Origin: Lophium mytilinum
Taxonomy: Eukaryota; Ascomycota; Dothideomycetes; Mytilinidiales; Mytilinidiaceae
Length of the DNA: 64,000 bases
Assembly (NCBI GenBank): GCA_010093605.1
Contig: MU004181.1
Span: 2,448,215 to 2,512,214, forward strand
Direction of reading: 5' to 3'
Shown in pieces: positions 54,484 through 64,000 of this stretch. Numbering within the stretch: position 1 is the stretch's first letter; each line of letters opens with the position of its first letter. A program made the position numbers and the translations under genes. Under the pieces are notes generated by a model. It had not been told where the DNA came from. It was given only the letters and a program-made list of their open reading frames with translations, and did no database searches.

Positions 54484-55332
54484 CTAGACCTTGCCCGGGG
54501 AATCTCCATTCCCGCCTGAATCGCAACTGCCGAACGAGAAGGACGAACCGCAGTGGTACGAGGTCAGGTCTTCGCCCGCGGTCCCGATGGTGACGTAGCC
54601 ACGCCATGTGCCGCCGTGGTCCATCTTGATGCACTTGACGCCGCAGATGCTGTCGTTTTGGGAGCTTAGGAACTTGTTCATGGCGCCCGCGATGGTCTCG
54701 AGCTGCGCCGTCGAGTCGCAGTTGTCGCCCCCCTCCCCGTAGACTTGCCAGGTCATGTTGTCGACCGAACCCGTGTGCACCTTGTCGCACTCCTTGCTGT
54801 CGGAGCCGGCCTTGGCCAGAGTCGCGATACCGAAGGCGACGGCAGCAACCAGTCCGCCTATGCTGACGCACACGCCAGAACGTGCCGGATCTGCGATGCC
54901 TGGTTTCGAGGACGAGACATGTTAGTTGCGTCATTTCTTTCTGTATCTCAAGGTGCGCTGCTGGACAGTCTTAAAAAGAATATGACTTACAGTAGCCAAC
55001 ATTGGTTCGCTTTGACAGAACCGGGTCTTCCATCGCAGCAAGGTCCATGGTGATATACTCATTCGCCTACACGCGTGCACAATTAGACGACATTCCCAAT
55101 AAGTTGCTGGTTCTCGGTGAACGGCGTCACATGCTCCAGCCACCCCGTAGGCTGCGTAAATATGAAATCAAAAGGAGGGGGGGCCAAACTCATACAGAAT
55201 GAAAAATATGCAACGTACCATTCTTTTTCCCGCGAGTCGAGGCTCCTGCTGAGACGGCAACGAGAGACCCCATACTGGAGATAAAATTGAGGATGCGGAA
55301 AGTAGGGTTGAGATTGTAGTAGTGGCACGCAT
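54484..55332 (-). CDS. small secreted protein, CSS2-like C-terminal domain
   Basis: Three exons on the minus strand, 55219..55332, 54991..55066 and 54484..54899; introns of 152 and 91 bp; 201 residues. Exon 1 encodes a signal peptide (MRATTTISTLLSASSILSPV, cleaved near WGLS). A dibasic AGKR follows at residues 34-37, and a second, LSKRTNVGYC, lies in exon 2, so propeptide removal is possible. A hydrophobic GLVAAVAFGIATLAK stretch precedes the C-terminal domain: CDKVHTGSVDNMTWQVYGEG, CDSTAQLETIAGAMNKFL, ICGVKCIKMDHGGTWRGYVT, and YHCGSSFSFGSCDSGGNGD. This Cys-rich order matches fungal proteins named after the secreted protein CSS2, whose role is unknown. Seven or more cysteines suggest disulfides. 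A TATA box lies about 130 bp upstream. Confidence 0.78.
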
Positions 55333-55460
55333 ATTGAATGAGAATAGTGAGGATGATAACAATGACGATTTTGTTGTTGTAATAGAAGTAGTTCATGTAA
55401 GGTTGCTTTGATGTATGTTCCTGAGTCGAGAACATGTTGTGGACGGGAAGCCTAGAGGGT

Positions 55461-55467
55461 TTATATA
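55461..55467 (-). promoter_or_regulatory. TATA box of the CSS2-like gene
   Basis: On the minus strand this reads TATATAA, about 130 bp before the ATG at 55332. Confidence 0.45.
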
Positions 55468-56499
55468 GTTTGTGAGCACTCATAGTGTGCCTATTTACAG
55501 AAAGACCTACTGCGACTTTGGGTGAGGTCGTGTTCTTTTTGCTTTGATGGCTATGACGATGGGCAAAACTATGGGAAGACTTGGCAGTTGGGTGGTGATG
55601 GATGAGACAGAAAAGCTGACGCTCAATCTCAAGGAAGGAATCGTACCCAGAGGACCGGAGATTAACAGATCATCGTTTGGCATCGAAAGACAACATAGGG
55701 GCGAAGAGGCAGGGTGACTGCACAAATAGCGTCACGGTATGCGTTAAAGAACCAACTGTCAACCATGTGCATCCAAAGATAAACAAAAACTGAAGGATTT
55801 CATAGCCACAATTACCGTTTAGCTGTTACACTACGATCACCCAACTTTAACATGAGACATGCCGGCCCCCATTACTTTAGCCCCCTTGGCCCCAGGCCCC
55901 ATTCTCTAACCACCTATTCTCCAGTCCTGTTCTCCCGGCCCCCATTATACAGAGGGGTACCCGGAAATAGACCTTCTGAGGCAGGGTAATGACCCCAGTC
56001 TCAACACTCCCTGTGAAATACAGGGCCTAAACTTAGGTTCCAACAAGCTGCTCAGTCTTCGCTTAAAATCGCTTACCCGAGCACAGCAACACCCCAAGCT
56101 GGAGCATAGGCAGCTCAGTTCCTTGAACGGTAAAGGAAGCCACTTGGGCGCACATTGGGATATCGTGCTACCTGGTTTAACACCCTCATGTTTCTCTCAT
56201 CACCTCCCATATCCTACCGGCCACCGCGAAACTAGTACATCCGTTGATAGAAACTTCAGAAAATGCACATTCAAGCAAAGCATAATATCTTAGATGAGTC
56301 CTCGCATGACGGCGACGCCGAGCTCCTACGTCCGTACCCAGACCGCAATTATCAAAAGCTTTCCGGGAAACAAAACGAGCAGAAGTTCGATATATGCTCG
56401 AGTGCTTAGTACAGAAATGGTATCGAAAGGTATGAGACATTATGAACCATGAGATACAATAGCTAACCAGACGCCGGAGCCTTAGACTAAAAGTGTCCC
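55468..56499. other. intergenic, nothing recognised
   Basis: About 1 kb. A stretch near 55860..55955 is C-rich with repeated GGCCCCCATT-like words. No gene seen. Confidence 0.45.
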
Positions 56500-57600
56500 T
56501 CGAGAGATCAGTGCCGAAATCTATAGAATGTGGCGCGTGTAGGTCTTTCGCACCCTCCCTCCGTGCCGTTCGCTCAACGAAAACACTTCAACTTCCGCTC
56601 CTCTAAGCTGGATTTCTTGCTTTACGAGAGATCTAGTACGGTCATCTCGTACTCGAACATAGAAGCGCAGCCATTTATCCGCTTCTTCCACCAAATCGAG
56701 ATGTTCGCGTCCGAAGCCTCCATGCTCGGACACCTCGTCAAGTCCTTGATTCCGTGCAAGAAGCTTCAAACAATGACCCTGGCTGGAATTCTGGTTGTTC
56801 TCACGCCGAGTTCTACGACAAGAGCCCTGACAAATTCTCGTGGTGTTACGTGGAAGCGCAGTAGGCTATCTCTCAGCCCCCTACGTTTTCCAACGCTCGT
56901 CACCGCACCTGGAAAGTATTGCGCAGCTTTGCGTTCGAGCCCATCCCAGGATATGGAATGTACAATGGCTTTAGACGGTATGTGTTGCCAGACTATAGCT
57001 TCTGTATTGTGTAGGTTGTTTGCCGGAAGCCCTAGTTGTCGACGAGGTCTGTTACACTCCACCACACTCGCCGGTTGAATTTCTTTGCATCGATGACGAG
57101 GATTTCAATGCCTGAAACCATGTCCGGAGATAGCCTACTAGACACGCGACCGCGCATGATGAGGCTCGAGTGGTGCGGATACAACTTCCGCGAGGCAACA
57201 TGGGGTGGCAAATGCTCGCCTCTCATTGGCTCGGGCGGGTTTTCCGAGATCGAGAGCATTCAACGAAACCTGGATTCATTGATTTGTACAATATTCTTCA
57301 AGGATTCCGAGCGCATAAAGCTCAATATTACCTGTTCGAGTCCTGCCGTCATGTCTGACAATGCTTGGGTGTTGAGTACAGAAGGAGTTGCTTCCGGAGC
57401 CCGTGCTCTCCCCATATCAGAAAACCTTCTTGAAGCTGTAGTAGCACGGAGGGCGTCATTCTTGATGAACCTTATTGGCGTTGCCACCTTGATGTCCTGG
57501 CCGTAATTCTTTGAGGAAACACGGCATATCCAGATCCAAATTGCGTAGAGCCTCGTTGCGCAAGATTCGTTCAGCAATAAATTGGCATTTGCATCGAAGC
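56500..57600. other. uncharacterised, possibly decayed coding region
   Basis: Long open frames exist on both strands. Plus frames run 56530..57078 and 57036..57506. On the minus strand a single frame is open from 57577 to 57032 except for one TGA at 57260..57262, and further minus frames cover 56766..57065 and 56521..56769. A third minus frame near 57590..57440 reads QFIAERILRNEALRNLDLD, a plausible helical segment. I cannot assemble an intact gene on either strand. It may be an old minus-strand gene with stops and frameshifts. No family assigned. Confidence 0.25.
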
Positions 57601-58698
57601 TGCCCTGAGATTGATCAGATATATCATATGACGTTGTATAAACCTCCGCGGGGGACTTCTTTTGCCTTTTGGTAATCTGAAAGTCGTGTGAAGCAAGAAA
57701 GCTTTGAGGATCTTAGCAAGATGGTCCTGAAGTCTGGTAATTCATCTACGTACCTTTCTGAACCCTTTTTCCAGCCGTTCTGTTGGTAGGAGCTCGATCG
57801 TCAGGCATTTGAGTTGACGAAGGCAATTATTGATACTTTAGGGGGCTATCAACGGCCAGAGTCAGCGTGATTCGGAATATCTACAGTATAGACTGATAGC
57901 TTGGTTAAGTAGCGCTAATCTTAGTTTCTCAGTACTTATACATTAGATTCGTAGAGTTCGCTCACCTTCAGCCGCTCCTCATTCCGCATACTTCACTAGA
58001 ACCTCTTCATCGTGAACTCTCCCCTGGAAGCATCAAAGCTGACATCAAGCTACGACAAGCTGTTTCGTGGCTGTCGTGTTTCCATGTACTCCGTACTTAA
58101 GTGCCAGCTGGAAGCCTGGAACTCATCTTACTTGAGACGCGAGAAGTTTGGGACTTCAGCATCAGTCAATTGTTTAGATATGGTCGTTCGTAGAAGGGGA
58201 TAGACATTACTGGGGACTAATACGTGAGTGAATGAATAGTGAGTCTCATGTGGGTATGTCTTTCAACGGCCAAGTCATCTATCGAGTTTCCAGACTCACA
58301 CCTTGCGATTGAGATAAGCTTGTCACGTGTGACCATGGGGCTCCATTTCCATAAGTAGCAAATAAAGATGGTCACCAGCGCTGGAGAAGTACTCATCGTG
58401 CGGCTCAGCCTCTTCTAACGTCCCGCAATTTGCCCGTTGTATTTCCGACCGGCTTCGGCGTGAGCATACCACGGCCTGCAAAATTCGGTCTTTTCCACTT
58501 CGAGTCCAAAATTCGGTAGGTAATCTAAGAAATTTTGGGGTATAAAGGTTGACCGGATGTTGCCCAAGGGTAAGGTGCGCAGACTAAAGTAGGCTCTGCG
58601 ATTCGCAGCGGACGACTTCCACAATTCCACCTGGAGCCACGGTCGAAATTGGATCTGAACCCAGCTCTGTGATTGACGGTGTGCTGTTGAAGTTTCCG
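57601..58698. other. intergenic, nothing recognised
   Basis: About 1.1 kb downstream of the broken HET gene; only short frames. A TCACGTGTGA motif lies near 58323. Confidence 0.45.
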
Positions 58699-60891
58699 CT
58701 ATCCCAATCGAACATCGACCTCTTCCGTCGGAGCAGAGTCCCAGTAATCTTGAAAGACACGGCCGAGTGCAACACGATATGCGACGCCGTCTTCCCACTC
58801 GATCCACATGATGTTATAGAACTTATAGGGTGGATCCTTCTTTTTCGATTTACACTTCTTAGGAGAATCCTCGCAGTGGGGGGGACAGTTCTCATGAAGC
58901 AGCTTCATCTCGGGGAATAATGATGCAATTTCCCATGAAGAGGAGAACGCTCCCAATTCTACTTTCCCAGCACTGATAGAAATCCATTCACAAGATTGAC
59001 CAATGGGAACGCCAGCTTGCTCCGATAGAGACGGCATTGTTCCCACTATCTTTCCACTAGAACACTTGAGGTACCATGCGTCAACGCCATCAATCTTTTC
59101 TCCGATAAACAGACGAAGCCTCTGGGCGCGACAGAAAATGATCGGACTCCAACTATCCTCTTCTGGCGGAAGAGACAATAAATCGATTGGAACAGGGGGA
59201 CGAGGCATACCATTTCCGAGGAGATTTGATTCCAGACGTCGTTTTCCCGAATGGTAGCAGGAGTTACATGTCTCGACTTGCTTAAAATCTATTGGAACCA
59301 GGGTTCCGGAAGATGCTCGCGATTTGTACCATTTGACCGTCGGCTGGATATCTAGAAGAGGTCTATCATCTAGGCTAACATTACGCTGGTGAGGATATAC
59401 GCAGCGCCAAGGGAAGGTATCAATAGGGCCGGACCAGCCTGCCCACGACCAGCTCGGAAGTGTACGCAGCGTTGACCCTGTCGCATCTTTCTTCCGCTCG
59501 TGGAGCTCCTCGGGTTTCCATAGCAGCATAACATCAAAAGCAATTTAAAGTAGTCCATAAAAAATTCCGCCCTTCATGGACTTGCTCGCAATAGTCGTAA
59601 TTGCTCCAAAAGCGTCTAAAGTATCTTCAGGATAACTTAGCTGCCGTTTGCTGTAATCCTTCACTAACGAAGCATATGACAAAATATTTAGCCGGTGTGT
59701 GTTGGGACGCAACGGGACGTCGGACGGCGTGGCCATGTTTTCAGTGCTAAACATTTTTTCGCAGGTCCAATTGACAGTACCGTGCACGAAGTCTAATTTC
59801 CTTCGAGAGATAATTTCTTCCTGGAATGTCCACGCGCGTGTGTCATATTTGTATGTTTGATTTACCGGATCAACCGTTGTTATCAGTTGGCAGTCTGGTC
59901 CAAAGTCGAAGAATCGAAAAGGGCTTTTTCGCGGCGTATTTGTTGCAATTCCTCGTAGGCCAAATTCATCATCACTCCCGTCTCGAGCTACTATCGTCAA
60001 GTATGCGTTGGCGTATACGGATGCCATCGACTTCAACATTTTGGGCTTGTGCTTTAGGTCATCCTGCACAATGCAGAACCTATCCACCCACAGTTTCTTT
60101 CCCAGCAATCCGGCCAAAACCATGCTGTCTTGGATAGTTTTTGGCAACCGACATTTATTCGCTGGAATGTCGAAGGCACCATCTTGGCAGAGTGCATTGA
60201 AGTTGTACATATCTGTTTGGAACGGTGCCAGGAGGTCACCCCAAACATAGCTCAAAGCCACGTATTGGTCCATCTCTTGGCCGCGCACCAAGCACCGGCG
60301 CGTGACACCGATCAAGTACAGCTGTTCTGGTCGTTGGAAAGTCCACCATGGATCGGTAATAGAGTGACAAACGCCGCTGTGGCTTTCATCACAGAATTTT
60401 GCCCACTCTTTCACTCTCTTCACGTCAATCCAATCTCGGTCGAGGCAGTCAAATGCAACACCGACCACCGAGTGTTCCTTATGAGGGCCGACAGGCGTTA
60501 AGTCTAACTATCGAAAGTTAACCATGTTACATTATCAGTATGAGTGAGGCAACTATACGCTGACAATATTAACATACAGCTTCCACCTGTACCGGACGAA
60601 CCAAATATTGACATAGCGAGAGTCTCCGGAGACTTGTTTCTGGAGACACTGCACGACGTTCAGACAAGTTGGACAGTTTGTCTGATTGCGAAACTCTGCA
60701 AGGGACGCGATCCAATGGTGAATTTTGTGGGGATGAACAATACGAGCTATTCGCGGTTGGGGTTTGAAAATCCGAGCTATTTTCGTACAATTCGGGCATG
60801 GACGCTTTCGCTCGGGGTTTGAAAGACTCACTGACCGCGCGAAAGCTTTTAGTCCTCGAAGCCTAGTACCAGTCGTCTCGAGTTCCGACAT
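58699..60891 (-). pseudogene. HET-domain (heterokaryon incompatibility) gene with an in-frame stop
   Basis: Minus strand, exon 1 60559..60891 and exon 2 58699..60507, joined by a 51-bp intron (GTATAG...GATAG, branch GGTTAAC); 714 codons including stops. Exon 1 encodes the Cys-rich start (CPNCTKIARIF, then NCPTCLNVVQCL). Exon 2 has the HET core: YVALSYVWGD, LPKTIQDSMVLAGLLGKKLW, VDRFCIVQDD, MASVYANAYLTIVARDG, and RAWTFQEEIISRRKL. The frame is interrupted once by TAA at 59545..59547, between GGIFYGLL and IAFDVMLLWKP. It then stays open for 282 more codons, with good HET-type sequence (TLPSWSWAGWSG). So the gene looks recently inactivated, or makes a shortened protein that still holds the HET core. 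HET proteins trigger cell death after fusion of unlike strains. Confidence 0.85.
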
Positions 60892-61779
60892 TTCTCAAGA
60901 TAGTAGGAGAAACAAGTGATGAAGTTGAAATGGGACGAAGGCTGTGACTGTTGTTGAAGAGAGGTGGGCGCTCTATTCGTCATCGAAATATGCGGCCCGT
61001 TCAAGGCACAAGCACCGCCATACAAGAACACACAAATCTCACCCAAAACTGAGCCAAACTTCTTGAAAGTCGAAAAAGATTGAAGCCTCATAGTCTGGCT
61101 TGCAGCTGCAAGCTTAGACATTTCAATTTGGGGGGAAATTGGGAGAGGATTGCTTGTTGTGTCGTGTTGCATGTGCCTCAAATCGGCCGCTTATTTCGAT
61201 GATGAAGGGTCAGCCCGAAGGCACGTCGCAGCTTCGAGTTTGCTAAGCCTCCCCACCACCCAGACATTCTAATAAGCCTTCAAGAGAGAAAGTATTAGAA
61301 AGGACGAATCAAGTCGCAGCGCGTGCAAGGGTGAGAAGGCTGTGCGAGGCTGAAAATGAGGTGCTACGTGCACTCACAGCAACCTTGTGGTAGAGTTCCG
61401 AAAGAGGGGTGTAGAGGTACAGTAGTACAACCGCTTCTTAAGCTCCCCAATTTAAAATATACCATTAGATGCCCTAATAGGACTGTTATTGCCCCACGAA
61501 CAGCACCACTGAATGCATTCTATCTCACGTGGCTGAACATACATCATATTTCTAGCATATTATTGCAAGAGTGTTGCTCGCCAGTGTCACGTAAACACCA
61601 TCCCAAAACCCCTTGACCTGTGTTTATGCTAGCATTGCCCCTCGCTATTCATGAAGTCATGCCATAGATAAAGCTGTGTTGGCAAGGAAAATTTCGTTGT
61701 CTCGCGGGCACTTCGAGCATGCTTCGGGTATCTTCATCTCCTGTTTTGTCCGACGTTCCTAGTTTACTGTCGACTTGAA
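60892..61779. other. intergenic, nothing recognised
   Basis: Spacer between the HET gene start and the 3' end of the macrodomain gene. The minus-strand frame at 60849..61181 overlaps the HET start and is probably leader sequence. Confidence 0.45.
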
Positions 61780-62829
61780 CTATGGTTTGCTCTCCAATGC
61801 TCCTGTCTTCGACGTTGCTTCATTCGCTGTCTCGTTGACTTCCTTAGAGGCAGGTGCTACCTCCGCGGCGGAATCGGTAGACACCTTCTGTTTTTTGGGC
61901 TCTGGTTCTCCCTCCTCCACAGGCTCGGTGGTGGGAGCGTCTGGCAGCTTTGACGCTAAGTCAGTCTCCTCTGTCGTCTTCTCGGTATCTTCCTCCTTCT
62001 CTTCCGGTACGACTGGGGGAAACACAAGACTGTTCTGGTGTTAGCAGTGCGCATTAAGTAACAACGCGACTCTGAAGACTCACGGGATATTGGCAAAGTA
62101 AGCCTTCTCATCCTTCTCCATGAAGTTGCAGAAGATGATGCGCTCCAAACTATCCCCCTTGCCCTCGTCCAAGAACTTCCGTACTGTAGCTAGGGCAACC
62201 TCACTTGCTTCTCCACTCGGATAGCCGTAGATGCCTGTGCTTAGCGCGCTGAACGCGATACTCTTCAAGTCGTTTTCCACCGCGAGCTCCAAGCTACGCC
62301 AATAGCATCCCGCCAGCAGCTCCTCAGCAGCTCCTTCCTTCTTCGAAGCCCAATATCGCGGCCCTACGGCGTGAATCACCTTCTTCGCTGGTAGCTCGTA
62401 GCCGTCTGTAATTTTGGCATAGCCGGTCGGGCAGCCGTCGAGAGTCTCACACTCGTCCAGGAGGTCAGGCCCGGCGGCGCGGTGGATTGCGCCATCAACA
62501 CCGCCACCACCCATCAACGATTCGTTGGCGGCGTTGACGATGGAGTCGATTGCGAGTAGCGTGATATCATGGCGAATGACGGAGATTTTGTCGTTGAAGG
62601 TAGCAGAAGGCGCTGGAAGCTCTGCACTATCGACTTCGGGGTCCGCGGCGAGCTTCTTGAGCTTGTAGAGAAGGGACAGGGTGGGGATTTCGGAGAGGGG
62701 GAGGGGTTCGGGGCCCTCCATGGTGCGGTAGAAGACGCGGTAGCTTTGCGTGAGGGATCGAGGACGGAGGAATGAAGCTCTGTAGAAGATACGCAAGCTT
62801 GAGTTTAAGAACAAACAAGTTGGTCGCAT
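61780..62829 (-). CDS. macrodomain protein (ADP-ribose hydrolase type)
   Basis: Two exons on the minus strand, 62084..62829 and 61780..62029, with a 54-bp intron; 331 residues. The macrodomain spans about 80-250: ISVIRHDITLLAIDSIVNAA, then ANESLMGGGGVDGAIHRAAG (107-120, phosphate loop), GCPTGYAKITDGYELPAKKV, IHAVGPRYW, and FSALSTGIYGYPSGEASEVA (second loop). The NAANESLMGGGGVDGAIH pattern is that of the MacroD group, which removes mono-ADP-ribose from acidic residues and hydrolyses O-acetyl-ADP-ribose. The ATG at 62829 adds 36 residues before an internal Met37; this extension is Arg-rich and acid-free, like a mitochondrial presequence. Exon 2 encodes only an acidic, Lys-containing disordered tail. 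Confidence 0.92.
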
Positions 62830-63567
62830 AGAGAGTGGAACAGTGATGGCTGGCAGCGGTAAGGCTGGATATCAAATTGAGGGCAACGTGGCCCAAGCTC
62901 AAGCTTGGGCCTTAAACCACGTGACCCGATCTCAGCTCCATTCCAGGTACGGGCATCGAACCTTCATCCCTTCGTAAGTCAGCTGCAACACCTGGAGCTA
63001 CTTTTAGGACCGTGATTACAAGGCTCTATACACGGAGGGCGTCGTCACTAGGGCATTTTACTCAGAAACCTCGCCAAGTCGATGATTTGCAACAGGATTA
63101 CAATTCACTCTTGGGACGGATTCACGCTGACAGCAATCGTGGGACGTCTAGGGCATATTCAGCTCGCGATGCCAGGCGCTTTCGGGCATTCACCCGAGCA
63201 GCGGCATATGTAGCTACTTTGGTATAGTGAGCACTTACCAGAGACTGGTAGTCGCACATATGCATTGTCCAATCACGAGCACTGGGGACCCCGCAAACTC
63301 CCAGCCGTCGGGAAGGGAGTAGCTTGTTCCCTACAACGTAGCACAGATCCCTCGGCAGTAGCGTCATGGGGGTGGGCGGTAAGCCACAGCTCGACACGAA
63401 GTGCTACAAAGCTAGTTCGGTCGCCAGTGACAGCTGAGCTACAATTACAGCTGAAGGCTCACCTCCGTCTTTGTTCAAGTAGTCAACAATCCCTCTATTT
63501 GCTGTCCTTCATATACCCTCTTCTATCTTGTTCTCGTCAATCTGTTGCTTCCCACTCTGGTTTAGCC
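62830..63567. other. divergent spacer before the acyl-CoA ligase gene
   Basis: Contains a CACGTGA motif at about 62918 and otherwise only short frames. Confidence 0.45.
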
Positions 63568-64000
63568 ATGCCTTTCCTCGCCGAGGACCGCTTTGACGTT
63601 TCGACCCAGGATCTCATTTCTTGGGCCTTCGACAATGCGGCTTACGATTTGGACAAGCCGGTAGGCCCTGCATTGACCGGTGTAGTAGGCAATTATTGAA
63701 CCTTGCAGGTGTATATTGATGCCGCCGACCCCAAACGGTTCGTCTCTGCTAGACAAGGACGCACTATCATCCGCAAACTTGTCGCTGGATTCCGAAAAGC
63801 TGGGCTAGAGAAAGGAGACTGTGTCGTGTTGGCCTCCTTTAATGATGTAAAAACCTCTCATGAGCCGTGTTCAACTACTGACTAGTCCAGCTCTACTATC
63901 CCCTGATCGTTCAAGGTATCATTGCCGCGGGTGGTGTGTATACAGGAACAAATCCAAGCTACACCCCCCATGAGCTTGCCCATCACATCAAAGTCTCCAA
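63568..64000 (+). CDS. AMP-binding acyl-CoA ligase (4-coumarate-CoA ligase-like), 5' end only
   Basis: Exons 63568..63660, 63709..63846 and 63891 to beyond the window edge; introns of 48 and 44 bp. The product begins MPFLAEDRFDVSTQDLISWA and continues VYIDAADPKRFVSARQG, RKLVAGFRKAGLEKGDCVVL, ASFNDLYYPLIVQGIIAAGG, then VYTGTNPSYTPHELAHHIKV. The last stretch is a hallmark of fungal 4CL-like adenylate-forming enzymes. The acceptor at 63890 is preferred to an earlier AG at 63885 because it restores FNDLYYP. These enzymes activate a carboxylic acid as its AMP ester and transfer it to CoA, often in peroxisomes. The AMP-binding and catalytic motifs lie outside the window, so the substrate is unknown. 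Confidence 0.88.

Overview
The window is nuclear DNA of a filamentous ascomycete (Pezizomycotina). The genes carry many short GT-AG introns, mostly 44-100 bp with CTAAC/CTGAC-type branch sites. The gene content also fits: HET-domain genes, a HET-C2 glycolipid transfer protein, a Pth11-like receptor, a Zn2Cys6 regulator, a UstYa-type oxidase and a CSS2-like secreted protein. I cannot name the species; a Leotiomycetes or Dothideomycetes relative is a guess. Exon boundaries below were read by hand from splice sites and frame continuity. For genes called with high confidence the exon lengths sum to an exact number of codons.

Layout. 0-10 kb: F-box protein, cell-wall-integrity MAPKK (mkk1/mkk2 type), DJ-1/PfpI protein, DEAD-box helicase Dbp8. 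10-14 kb: three uncharacterised proteins. 14-20 kb: aquaporin, ribosomal protein eS7, glutathione transferase, CCCH zinc-finger protein. 20.7-24 kb: a large intronless Zn2Cys6 regulator. 25.8-29.6 kb: a divergent pair that is the main discovery. 29.8-34 kb: tRNA-splicing endonuclease subunit Sen15, a 107-bp minisatellite, HET-C2 and a GH76 mannanase. 36-46.5 kb: tartrate/isopropylmalate-type dehydrogenase, mitochondrial inner-membrane protease Imp2, NAD-isocitrate dehydrogenase subunit 2, exocyst Sec5, a disordered protein and a BTB protein. 47-52 kb: polytopic membrane protein, intron-containing tRNA-Arg(CCU), Pth11-like receptor. 52-61 kb: gene-poor and decayed, with a HET remnant, a CSS2-like secreted protein and a HET gene broken by one in-frame stop. 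61.7-64 kb: macrodomain protein and the start of an acyl-CoA ligase.

The most interesting system is at 25.8-29.6 kb. A secreted 315-residue protein made of seven Lys-Arg-delimited segments, six of them with a Tyr-rich core, lies divergent to a single-pass UstYa/DUF3328 protein carrying both expected His-Cys motifs. A repeated precursor with Kex2 sites next to a UstYa enzyme is the signature of fungal ribosomal peptides of the dikaritin type (the ustiloxin, phomopsin and asperipin class). The core here is unusually long and tyrosine-dense, and no other tailoring gene is visible nearby, so this may be a minimal two-gene RiPP locus. The product is inferred, not shown.
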